Shown in pieces: positions 1 through 9,720 of a stretch of DNA of 64,000 bases. Position numbers and translations under genes: made by a program. The first letter of the stretch is position 1, and each line of letters opens with the position of its first letter. Source of the stretch: Orbilia blumenaviensis (lineage: Eukaryota > Ascomycota > Orbiliomycetes > Orbiliales > Orbiliaceae); contig JAVHNS010000017.1 of assembly GCA_036872755.1 (NCBI GenBank), forward strand, positions 434,001 through 498,000, read 5' to 3'. The notes below the pieces were generated by a model. It worked only from the letters and a program-made list of their open reading frames with translations, was not told where the DNA came from and ran no database searches.

Positions 1-2
1 TT

Positions 3-782
3 TTAATACCCGCCTCCAAGACCACCTGGAACCTTCACTTCCACGGTAACCGTTTCCTCTCCTATACCCCTATTCTTTGCTTCTTCCAGGATCGCTGCGG
101 TAGCGGTAGCCCCGATTCTTGAAACTCCCAATGACATAACGTACAGGAGGTCATCCAGGGTTCTTACACCGCCTGCTGCCTTGATCTGTATTTCTGGCGC
201 AGAGTGTTCCCTCATGAGCTTTAGGTGTGGCGGTGTAGCACCTTTGTAGTTATATGACCCGTCGCTCTGCTTGACGAACCCATATCCAGTCGACGTTTTT
301 ACAAATGCGACCTTCAAATCCGAGCATATCTTACAGAGTTTGATAATATGCTCGTCCTTGAGATAGTCGTTTTCGAAAATCACTTTCAAAATCGCACCGT
401 GCTTGACGACAGCATCATTGATCTGTTGGATCTCTGAAGTGACGTATTCCCAATCTCCGCTGAGTACTTTCCCGATGTTAACGACCATGTCGATTTCCTG
501 CCCACCGGCCTCGGCGGCAGCATTGGCTTCGAAGACTTTTACTTCGATAGTGCTGTTCCCGTGCGGGAAGCCAATAACCGGGCAAACCAGGACTGAGGAG
601 CCGGCAAGCTCCTTCTTAGCGAGTGGGATATGGTAGGGTTTAATACAAGCCGTGGCAACATTATAGGATTTGGCGAGTTGAATGCCAGCCAGGACATCGG
701 CGTCAGTGAAAGTGGGGTGAAGAAGCGAGTGGTCGATTGTTTTGGCGAGGATGGGGAGGGAGACGTTGACTGTTTTAGACAT
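3..782 (-). CDS. deoC: Deoxyribose-phosphate aldolase (DERA), class I, complete
   Basis: Single-exon 259-aa protein that cleaves 2-deoxy-D-ribose 5-phosphate to glyceraldehyde 3-phosphate and acetaldehyde in deoxynucleoside catabolism. Family residues are visible: Asp98 in EIDMVVN, the Schiff-base Lys162 in FVKTSTGYG, and the proton-relay Lys201 in IKAAGG. These correspond to Asp102, Lys167 and Lys201 of the E. coli enzyme. The length is normal for the family and the barrel runs to a C-terminal Gly-rich tail (VPGGLGGGY). The TAA stop lies three bases inside the window, so the gene is just complete. The chosen ATG is the first in frame and directly precedes the usual N-terminal beta strand and KTIDHSLL motif. 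A cytosolic enzyme is inferred, as no targeting signal is seen. Its downstream neighbour lies outside the window. Confidence 0.95.
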   Translation of the reverse strand: MSKTVNVSLPILAKTIDHSLLHPTFTDADVLAGIQLAKSYNVATACIKPYHIPLAKKELAGSSVLVCPVIGFPHGNSTIEVKVFEANAAAEAGGQEIDMVVNIGKVLSGDWEYVTSEIQQINDAVVKHGAILKVIFENDYLKDEHIIKLCKICSDLKVAFVKTSTGYGFVKQSDGSYNYKGATPPHLKLMREHSAPEIQIKAAGGVRTLDDLLYVMSLGVSRIGATATAAILEEAKNRGIGEETVTVEVKVPGGLGGGY

Positions 783-1599
783 TTTTTTAAAAAGAAGGAC
801 GGATAAATTGGAACTGCGGGTCTTGGGTCTGGGTAATTGTATTTTGGGGCCAAATAGACTAGGCCAATGGCAAGGATTGAGAGTGTTTAAACGGATCTCA
901 AGATCTTAGAGTCGTGTAACGTATAAGGAAGATGGCTCGGTCTAATGTGCGTTGATTTTGTTGGATTCCCCGCAGCCGATGTTGAAATCCCGATTTTGGC
1001 AGCAGGTGTTGACCGATTGGAAGTTGTCTAGCCATAAGTTAAGCTGCCTTCGACGCTTCACAATTGAAGTATTTATTCACAACTTTTTCTCTCACCAACC
1101 GCCGGCGGTAAGGAAGTTTTAAAATCCCAGCTGCATCTGGTGCAGGTACGCAGTGTATTTTTGGCCACATGGCAATTGAGTTCGGGTTCGTAAGTTAAAA
1201 GTTATCATTGATTTCCAGCTCTTATCGAGGACTTTTACACATTTTGGGCAATGCATGTCTTCGATATTGGTCTCGGACACAGAGTCTCCGAAGACTTCCC
1301 GCCCTTTTGGATTGGAATTCTCGTTGGGAATACTACCTAAAAATCCTAAGAAGTTAACTCTATGAGCCGTCAATGGCCGTTGTGGACCCCGACATGCCGT
1401 ATGAAGCCCGGAGCTCAATTGATGGTTCCTCAGAAGGAGGATATCGAAATAGAACTTAATCGCCACTTACAATCCTATTCCACTTTTATTTCCATAAACC
1501 CAATGTGGCTCTTGCGGTTGCTATATCTACGACTCAATCCTTGAGCTAGGATTTTATAGTGTTGATAATATCCATTTTGAAGAACGTTTGATATCCGCC
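783..1599. other. Intergenic, upstream of the aldolase
   Basis: This is the upstream region of the minus-strand aldolase gene and the 5' flank of the tRNA gene. Short open frames here (for example minus 1119-1466) have no recognisable domain or splice pattern. I see no gene. Confidence 0.6.
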
Positions 1600-1696
1600 G
1601 GCCCCGTGGCCTAATGGCAAGGCGTCAGTTTTCGGTATCCTACTACGGTTGGATGTCATTCACTGAAGATTGCGAGTTCGATCCTCGTCGAGGTCA
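1600..1696 (+). tRNA. tRNA-Arg (anticodon UCG) with a 25-nt intron
   Basis: Folded by eye. Acceptor strand 1600-1606 (GGCCCCG) pairs with 1689-1695 (CGAGGTC). The D stem is GCCT/AGGC with loop AATGGCA. The anticodon stem is TCAGT (1625-1629) with ACTGA (1662-1666). The T arm is GCGAG-TTCGATC-CTCGT and the discriminator base is A1696. The 7-nt anticodon loop is complete only after removal of 1636-1660, an intron one base 3' of the anticodon in the canonical position, giving anticodon TCG (1632-1634), which reads CGA. A run of eight T follows. The acceptor has one C-A mismatch and one G-U pair, and the T stem ends in a G-U pair, so it may be a slightly decayed copy. Confidence 0.88.
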
Positions 1697-1701
1697 GTTG
1701 A

Positions 1702-1709
1702 TTTTTTTT
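1702..1709 (+). terminator. RNA polymerase III T-run terminator
   Basis: Eight consecutive T begin 6 bases after the tRNA discriminator base, the standard Pol III stop for a tRNA gene. Confidence 0.85.
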
Positions 1710-1710
1710 G

Positions 1711-3602
1711 TTTTCGCGTAGGCGGTATTATCCTTTTTTTTTTGGCCTGTGGTCGTCTCGAAATCGGGATTGATAGGCAAACGTGGTTCATGAGACGGGC
1801 GTAAACGTGTTGGACTTTGGGGCTTGATGCACCCAATGACTCGTTCGAAAATTCGAGAAAAAATTATAAAAATTTTCAGATCCGAGCATAGAAGTGCTAG
1901 CTCCAATAGATATAGTTTTTTTCTTGGCCTGGCAAACTGTAGCTGAGCTCTTCTTTCAATTGTTTTAGTATTGATATTATATCGCTGGACCATAAGCTTG
2001 TTTAGTAGACACTGTGCTAAAGCTGTATGCAAACATAAACTCGGAACTCAGCGACGGCACTTGAAGATCAGGTAAATCTCAATCGGGGAGCTTGTGCTTG
2101 GGATCCGAACCCTCCTTTCTATTTTGCGCAGCTTTGCAGACCACATGTGGAACCTTGGTTTGTAGCTTACCCCGGATCTTATAGTTATGGTACCATGTAG
2201 TATCACTGACACAATTCGAATCGGGATATTAACACGATATATCCTGATACCAAGTTGGCTGGCTAGTGAAGCCTATATACCTAATTGAGCTATGTTCCCA
2301 ATATATTGTATTGGAACCAGCATGTTAACGGGATCTGCCCACTACGCACATTTCGATTCACCCGCCACACTCTATCACTCGGAATGAGATGCGCCGTCAT
2401 ACTTCTCGCAGTCGACAATCATCCGTTGGCGATATTGGTAGCTGGCTGGGGGGCAGACCATGGAACCAGGTTTCGGCACATAAAATCTGTACCTAGCAGG
2501 ATGGGTATATACATGCAGCCTAGCGAAATTCCCAGGAATTAGCCTGTTTGAAAAGAAAAAGGCAGAAGAACCGATAAAACAAGCTAGCGGAGTTTTTAGG
2601 TGGAGGGAACGGAGGACGGAGCGATGTGCATATGTGTAGATATCCGCAGGGACTAGGGTTTTGGCAGCGAGAATATCCAGTCGAAGAGGTAGGCTTTTTA
2701 TCGCATCATTGGCTAATATTCATGCTTACAGAAGGGAAAGCCAAGGGGGGAAAAAACGTCATGACATTAGGCAAAAACGGGAGTGAACCACGGAAACATC
2801 TTACTATGGCCATGGTTCTCGTTCGCAATTGCTAAAAGCATGACGGTAGGCTTCGGAAATATCAGTCAAAGCTTGCAAAGTGGAGAGAAAGTTTGACACA
2901 AGCTTACAACCAAGCAATGGGAAAGGCGGCGCCTCTTTCTTCGGCTACTTCCTTTTAAGCTATTTTTGCGGGGCGAGTTGATCCGAGAAGCCCCCATCTC
3001 TGCCCTACCTGGTTTAATTCCTGCTCGCTGTTTGGGGTAATTGGGGGAATACAACAAGGATGTCAACCTCGAGGGTGTTGCAAGATTTGGTAGTGAGGTA
3101 CAATCACGGAGTAACTCCATTTCCACGAATCCGCGCATCTTCTGTTATTGCGAACCCATACCCCGGGTTTATTCTACCTTTTACTGTGTATGTATACGTA
3201 CCTCGCAGTGAATTCTTCGAAGCCGGAGGAACAACCACTCCCTGTCTGCATGTGCAATAGTACCGACGCAGGTCCAAAAATTACTGTCCCTTGTACACCC
3301 AGGCCTATTCATTGTTCCAGCTTCACAATTGTAGTGATATCTTCTAGGAAACGATCGGCATCACAGCCGGTATTTCTTCCAGCTATGAAGGGTATTTGTA
3401 GAGCTATGAGTTTCGTGAATAACGGCTGAATGGCTAAAGAAGTGACTGCAACCTTTCCCCCGCTGTCTTAAAAGATCTTTCAAATTTCCGCTGACCAGGG
3501 GAGCTTGATCAATTGACTGATATCATTTCCCAGGAGCAAGCTGGCTACCCTTTGCGACCAGACCGAGGCCTTGGGAATCTCCAGGATGCAATATGCGGGA
3601 AG
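1711..3602. other. Intergenic, upstream of the beta-glucosidase
   Basis: About 1.9 kb with no supported gene. The short open frames have no family match and no conserved motif I recognise. It contains two GGCTAA hexamers (2711-2716 and 3432-3437), the core bound by the fungal cellulase/xylanase activator XlnR. It also has a CCCCGC match to the CreA consensus on the minus strand near 3459. These are short matches and could be chance. Confidence 0.5.
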
Positions 3603-3608
3603 TATAAA
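3603..3608 (+). promoter_or_regulatory. Candidate TATA box of the beta-glucosidase gene
   Basis: TATAAA lies 104 bp upstream of the chosen ATG at 3712, a usual distance for a fungal gene with a short 5' UTR. No transcription start can be read from sequence alone. Confidence 0.45.
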
Positions 3609-3711
3609 GAGAAGGGGTGTCCTGCCAGCTCTTACCATGGAATAGCTATCGATATCGGCCGATCTCCAGCACAGCTTTGCTATAGCTATAGCACTGATTC
3701 CCTGCTTTAAA

Positions 3712-6200
3712 ATGCGTGTCTCTACTCTCACCGGTGGCCTGCTTTTGGCAGCTACCCATCTCGCCTTCGCTGCTTCTCCGTCTGATCCAGTTAAAAATGC
3801 GATCTACAAGGATCCTAAGGCGAGCGTTGACGATAGAGTGGCTGACTTGCTGTCGAGAATGACGTTGGAGGAGAAGATTGGTCAATTGATGCAAGGTGAG
3901 CTAAAATTCGCCAGTTATGCAATATAATTGAAGGAGAATGAGGCACTAATAATTATAATTATAGGTGATATGTCTAATTGGTTGAACATTAACACCGGCG
4001 CATACAATCGAACAGGCCTGGAAGTCAACTTTGAATATAAACAAGGTTCCTTCTACGTCGGATTCCCAATTCTCTGGAGCTGGATGCTTGACAATGTCAA
4101 GCGTGGACAGCAGTACCTTGTCGAGGAGACTCGTCTGGGTATCCCGGCCTTTGTCCAAACAGAGGGTCTCCACGGATTCCTGCTCCCCAATGCTACGATC
4201 TTTAACTCTCCCATCGGTTTCGGATGCTCTTTCAACCCTGAGCTCGTTCAAAAGGCTGCTGATGTCATCGCAAAGGAAGCTGCGGCTTTTGGTGTCAATC
4301 AGTTGTTCGCCCCCGTTTCGGATCTTGCCCGTGAGCTGCGATTTGGTAGAGTTGAGGAGTGTAACTCTGAAGATTCTTTCCTTGCTGCCGAAATATCCAC
4401 CGCTCTTGTTAAGGGTTTCCAGAACCGTGGTGTTTCTGCCATGCTTAAGCACTTTGTCGGCGCTAGTGGTCCAGAAGGTGGTGTTAACACCGCACCAGTT
4501 CACGGTGGTGAGCGAGAGCTCCGAACTACCTGGCTCCACGCCTTCAAGAAGCCAATTGTTGAAGGTGGTGTTACAGCTATCATGTCTGGATACACTGCCT
4601 ATGACGGTGTACCAACTGTTGCCGACCACCACGTGCTCACTGATATCCTCAGGAACGAGTGGGGCTACAAATACTATGTCATGAGTGACGCCGGTGCTAC
4701 AGACCGTCTCGCAGATGCCTTCAAGCTCTGCCCACCAAAGACCACACAAGCCGGTCGCGAGTGTATCACCAAAAAGATCCTCGAGGCTGGTAACGACGTT
4801 GAGATGGGTGGTGGTTCTTTCAATTTCCGGTCCATTGCCAATTTAACCAGCAGGGGACAGCTCGATATGGCAACTGTTGATACTGCGGTTGCAAGACAAC
4901 TTAGAGCCAAGTTTGTCACTGGGTTGTTCGAACATCCATATGCATCTGTTGCTACCTCGCAGGTTAACAGAACTGTCCACACCGACAGAAACGTTGCTGT
5001 TGCCAGAGAGTTGGACCGTGAGTCCATTGTCCTCCTTGAGAACCATGACAAAACCCTCCCTATCTCTAAGTCTGCTAAGGTTGCAGTCATTGGCCCCATG
5101 GCCCATGGCTTCATGAACGTAAGTCTCAGAGTTGATTTCATGTTCCGAAATTGTGACTAACACATGAGTAATAGTACGGAGACTACGTTCCATTCCGATC
5201 CTCTCAGCGCGGTATTACTCCATATGACGGTATCAAGGCCGCCATTGGTGACAACAACGTCGTCTACGCCAAGGGTTGCGAACGCTGGTCCAACGACGAC
5301 TCCGGCTTCCCAGAGGCCATTGCCGCCGCCGAGTCCGCCGATATTGCTGTCGTCGTTGTCGGTACCTGGTCCCGAGACCAAAACGAACTCTGGCAAGGCC
5401 TCAACGCTACAACCGGTGAACATGTCGACGTCCACTCTCTCAATTTGGTCGGTGCTCAGAGCAAACTTGTCCGTGCTATCGCCGATACCGGAAAACCCAC
5501 CGTCGTTGTCTTCTCCTCTGGTAAACCAATCACTGAAGACTGGATGGCGAACTCCACCTCTGCTCTTGTCCAACAATTCTACCCATCTGAACAAGGTGGC
5601 CACGCTCTTGCCGATGTGCTTTTCGGTGACTACAACCCATCCGGAAAACTCTCTGTCTCCTTCCCACATGATGTCGGTACCACTCCCTCCTATTACGACT
5701 ACCTCAACTCTGCCCGAAGCTGGCCAGATCCAGGTAAGGAGTATGAGAACGGTACTATCGTCTTCGGCCACAACTACGTCCTAAACAACCCAGTTCCATG
5801 GTACCACTTCGGATTCGGTCGGTCCTACACTACCTTCAAATTCAGCAATATCAAGCTCAACAAGAAGACAGTTGACTACGCTGAAGCCCAGACCACGGGC
5901 ACCATCACCGCCATCGTCGATGTTACAAACACCGGCGACCGTGAAGGACAGGAAGTCGTCCAAATCTACATCCGTGACTTGGTCAGCAGCGTTGTCCAGC
6001 CAAACCAGCTATTGAAGGGTTTCAAGAAGATCAATCTTAAGCCCGGTGAGACCAAGAACGTTAGAATCAAGATCGATGTTTCGGATCTTGGAGTTTGGGG
6101 ACTTGGAATGAAGTATGAAGTTGAGAGGGGAGAATTTGAGGTTGCAGTTGGCAGTAGTGCTATTGATATTCATGGTACTGCTCTCTTTGAGGTTGTTTAA
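3712..6200 (+). CDS. Secreted GH3 beta-glucosidase (three exons)
   Basis: Exons 3712-3895, 3965-5118 and 5175-6200 join in frame to 787 aa. Both introns (69 and 56 bp) have GT...TAG ends, and the first carries an ACTAAT branch site. The protein opens with a signal peptide (hydrophobic TGGLLLAATHLAFA, cleavage near residue 20). It continues with the GH3 N-terminal barrel (VADLLSRMTLEEKIGQLMQG, TEGLHG, AMLKHFVG), the nucleophile motif VMSDAGA with Asp303, and the GH3 C-terminal sandwich (IAVVVVGTWSRDQNELW). The end is a fibronectin III-like domain (GDREGQEVVQIYIRD...LLKGF). It is expected to release glucose from cello-oligosaccharides or other beta-glucans outside the cell. The precise substrate is not readable. 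GGCTAA sites upstream hint at plant-wall induction. The gene lies about 490 bp from the retrotransposon edge and is itself undamaged. Confidence 0.93.
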
Positions 6201-6685
6201 AGAGTTGAGGATATATGATGATTTTTATGGAGGTACTTGGTGCAGCGGGCTTGATATCAGTGTTAATGTAATATATACCATTTTTCGGTTGGAGCATTCC
6301 TGTAATATACAAAAACTATTGCTTGTCTGTTGGAAGACATAACCCAAAACAGGATCATATGAGAACTTATGATAAATATACACACACAAATATACATTGT
6401 AAACTGTTAGCTTGTGTGATGTGATTAATAGCGACATTTCAATGGCCGTCGCTGTTTTCTCACTTAGCCTCAGACTTAACTTATATGTCTGTTATAGTAA
6501 TGACTTAAGTAAGACTTCTGAAGACTATTGAGGAATAATAAAGAGTTTTTCTTAAGAAAAGCCCAAAAGGCGTAGGAAGGCATTGGAGCAGCTGGGGATA
6601 TACCAGAATTGTACTTTGGAAAATCTTGCCTATCAAATATACATAATCATGAGGCTTTCAAGCCCATTGTTGCATTTTGGACGTT
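6201..6685. other. 3' flank of the beta-glucosidase gene
   Basis: 485 bp of moderately A+T-rich DNA between the stop codon and the target-site duplication of the retrotransposon. No gene or repeat is seen. Base composition changes abruptly only inside the element. Confidence 0.6.
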
Positions 6686-6690
6686 CAAAG
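6686..6690. repeat. Target-site duplication, left copy (CAAAG)
   Basis: The 5 bases CAAAG directly precede the left LTR and recur directly after the right LTR (14016-14020). A 5-bp duplication is what copia-type integrases leave. Confidence 0.9.
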
Positions 6691-6934
6691 TGTTGAAATC
6701 TAGCTATGCGCTTGTAGATTGATAACTTAATTATTCTCTTGAACTGCAGTACGGCTTCAATTTTGTTTATTATATATAAAAAAATAACTAGTATTCTTTT
6801 AACAAAGGTTTAATTTTTTGCAGAGTTTTTATTCTGATTGATAAGTTTTCGCAAATATGAAATTAGTGGTTACGTGTTATTGGACCCATTGTATAAGGCT
6901 TGTGGTAGTGGCTAGTGACCTCTATATTTTGACA
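6691..6934 (-). repeat. LTR, left copy (3' LTR of the element)
   Basis: 244 bp, beginning TGTTGAAATC and ending TTTTGACA, aligned without gaps to 13772-14015. I count 39 differences by eye, all C/T or G/A. The outer (left) 120 bp of this copy is nearly unmutated while the same part of the other copy is decayed. The inner end of this copy is the more mutated one. Confidence 0.95.
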
Positions 6935-9360
6935 TTTTTATCAAATTAAACTACCTTAATTTTATATATTAATTAATTTTTTTGTTAATTTTAATTTTAT
7001 ATTTTTAAATTAATTTTTAATTAATTTAAAATACTGATCTAAAGGAGGTTTTTTAAAAGAATATATAAATAATTTTTTATTAAATTAAATTCAATTTTTT
7101 TTTTTTTTTTTTATAATTTTATTAACTAATTAATTATTAATTTTTTTAAATAATTAAATATATTTTTAATGATTATATATTTATTTAATTATATGTTAAA
7201 TATTATTGAAGTTTTTAAATAATTTAAAATGATTTTTTTATATATATATTAATTATATAATTATTTTATTATAAAGATAATATTATTTAAATATTCTAAA
7301 TTGGTTTTTGAAGCTTCTAGTATTAAAAAGATAAAGAAATTTATTTTATACTAGGAATTAATTTATTAACTAAGGTGTAAGCTCAGTAAAAAAAAACTTA
7401 AATTATTGTTTTAAATAAAAGGTTATTTTTAAATATATTTTTGTAAAAATATTTTTTATAATTAGTTATATTAATAATTATATAATATATTTATTAAATA
7501 AAATAAATAATTAAGTTTATTTTTTAATTAATTAATTTATTAATTATTTTTTTAATTTAATTAATTTAAATAATAAAATTGAAAATTATTATTACTTATT
7601 AAATTTATTTTAAAAATAAAAATTTTTTTAATTTATATAAAAATTTTTTTAAGAAAAATAATAAAGTTTGTGGTAATTATATTTATAATTATAGAATATA
7701 TAATAGTATAGTCATTTAAACTTATTTTTATTTTAAATCAAAAAAATCTTATTATATTTAGAAAATGAAGAATTTGATTGAATAATTATTTAAATATAAT
7801 AGTAATTATTTTTTTTTTAAATATAAAAATTTAGTTAATAAAAAATTTTATTAAAAAATTTTAATAATTTATAATTTAAAAAAAAAATTTTTTAAAAAAA
7901 TTATTTTAAAAATTATTAAAAAAATAACTAAAAAGATAATTAAAAAAATGATTTTAAAAATTTTTAATATTAAAAAAAAATCTAACTCTAAATTTTTTTC
8001 TAATATTAACTCAAAATCTAATTCAAAATTTAATTTTAAATTAATTTTTAATTCTAAATTTAGTTCTAATTCCAACTCTAATTCTAACTCTAATTCTAAT
8101 TTTAAATCTAAAAATATTATTATAATTATATCCAATTCTTATTTTAAAACTAATATTCAATTAAAAAAAATTGAAAATCTAATTTAAAATATTATTAATA
8201 AAAAATTTAATTTTGAATTTAATTTTAAAATTTAATTGAAAAATTTTCATTTTAAAAATAGTGAGGTGGAAAATAAATTTAATAAAAATCAATTATTTAA
8301 ATTTTTATTGAATAAAAAATATAATACTAAAATTAATTTTATTTTTAACAATAAAAAGGTTTTAATTAAAATATTTAAAATTTTTAATTAATCAAAATCC
8401 AAAAATACCATAACTAATAATAACTTTAATTTTAATAAAAAAAAAATCCCCAATAAAAAAAAAACTAATGTTATAGAAATTATTATACCAACTATAATTC
8501 TTACTCAATTAAAATTTATTAAATCAAAATAACAATTTAATAATAATTAGATTATTAATTATAATATTTAAATTATTTATAATAACAATAACACTAACAA
8601 TAAATCAAATAATAATAATATAATTATAATTTTTAATTCAGATTAAGTTTTTAATATATATATTTTTTAATTAAATTTTTTTATTAATTCTTTTTATTTT
8701 ATTTTTAATATTTCTAATTTTATATATTTAATTTAAAATAACCAAAAATCTTTTTATTTTTTTTATAATTTTAATTACATAATTTATATAATTAAATATT
8801 AAATAAAAATTAAAAATTTTTAATTTATAATATTTTATTTTATTATAATAATTGTAATTCTTCTTTTATTAAATATCATAACCATAAATTTTTTTAAATA
8901 ATCTTATTAAAAATTTTTTTAATTTATAAAAAAAATATTTTTTTAAATAAAAATAATAATTAATTTAAAAAAAGAATACTACCTATTTTTAATAAAAATT
9001 AAAAAAAAATAAATAAAATTAAAATAATAATTTTTTTAATAATTTAATAAATATGTTTGTTATATTGTTAATTAAAATTATATACTTAACCATAAAATAT
9101 TTTCAATTATATAAATTTTTAATTATATAAAAACAAACATCAACATACTTCATTCAATTATAATTTTTAAAATTTATTATTAGATACTTAATTGTTTTAT
9201 TGTTTATATAAAGATTAATTTATATATTTAATTATATATTTAATATAATTAAAATTTATTTAACCTATATTATATCCTTAATAACTTCAAATACAACTAT
9301 ATATTTAACATGTTAAATACTTATAACCACCATAATTTACTTTTTAAATTTTTATATTAA
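6935..9360 (-). other. Extra 3' segment of the copia relic, unidentified
   Basis: About 2.4 kb lies between the decayed RNase H segment and the 3' LTR, where copia elements normally have only a short untranslated stretch. It is extremely A+T-rich, with isolated less-mutated patches (for example near 7035-7065 and 7371-7395). The bases next to the LTR read GATAAAAA on the minus strand and may be a decayed polypurine tract. No protein family is recognisable. Confidence 0.5.
7978..8115. repeat. Imperfect hexanucleotide repeat tract
   Basis: Repeats of TCTAAT/TCTAAC with interspersed variants, most regular at about 8066-8106. Read on the plus strand it encodes Ser-Asn repeats and on the minus strand Glu-Leu repeats. 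It lies inside the extra 3' segment of the retrotransposon. It is probably a decayed microsatellite or a repeat from a former coding segment. Confidence 0.6.
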
Positions 9361-9720
9361 AAGGTTCTTTCTTAGGAATCATAAATAACCTTTAATAAAT
9401 TTATAATTATTAATATTTTTTATTCAATCTAAATCTGAATATCCTATTAATTCAAATTTTATTTTTCTTTTTAATATTAAACAAAAATCTTTAATTCCTT
9501 TAAAATATTTCATAACATAGTAAATAACTTCAGCATATCCCATTTTTAATGTTGAACTAAATTATGAAAGTTTACCAACAACAAATACTAAATTAAATCT
9601 AATAAAAATCATTAAATATATATATTAATCAATTAATTATTAATACCAATTTTTAATTATTTTAATTAAATTTTTATTATAATTTTTAAAAATATTATTT
9701 TTCATAAAAATTTTAATAGT
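9361..9720 (-). pseudogene. Decayed copia reverse transcriptase/RNase H C-terminus
   Basis: Read 9720 to 9361 on the minus strand in one frame, this keeps the order of copia pol C-terminal motifs. There is an YIYLM segment followed by RFNLVFVVGKLS (family form RPDLxxAVGKLSQF), then VMKYFKGIKDF (family RVLRYLKGT), then ELIGYSDLD and KGYL. Stops fall where the family has Gln or Trp codons, as C-to-T or G-to-A change would produce. A possible catalytic CDDIIIY on the minus strand near 9932-9950 lies in another frame, so a frameshift or chance is possible there. It is not expressible as an enzyme. Confidence 0.85.

Noticed and set aside
3946..4749. 267-codon antisense ORF in the beta-glucosidase gene
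   Set aside because: Shadow of a strongly codon-biased exon; the sense strand has the full GH3 domain.
7869..8135. 88-codon minus-strand ORF with Glu-Leu repeats
   Set aside because: It is the translation of the hexamer repeat in decayed DNA; no coding evidence.
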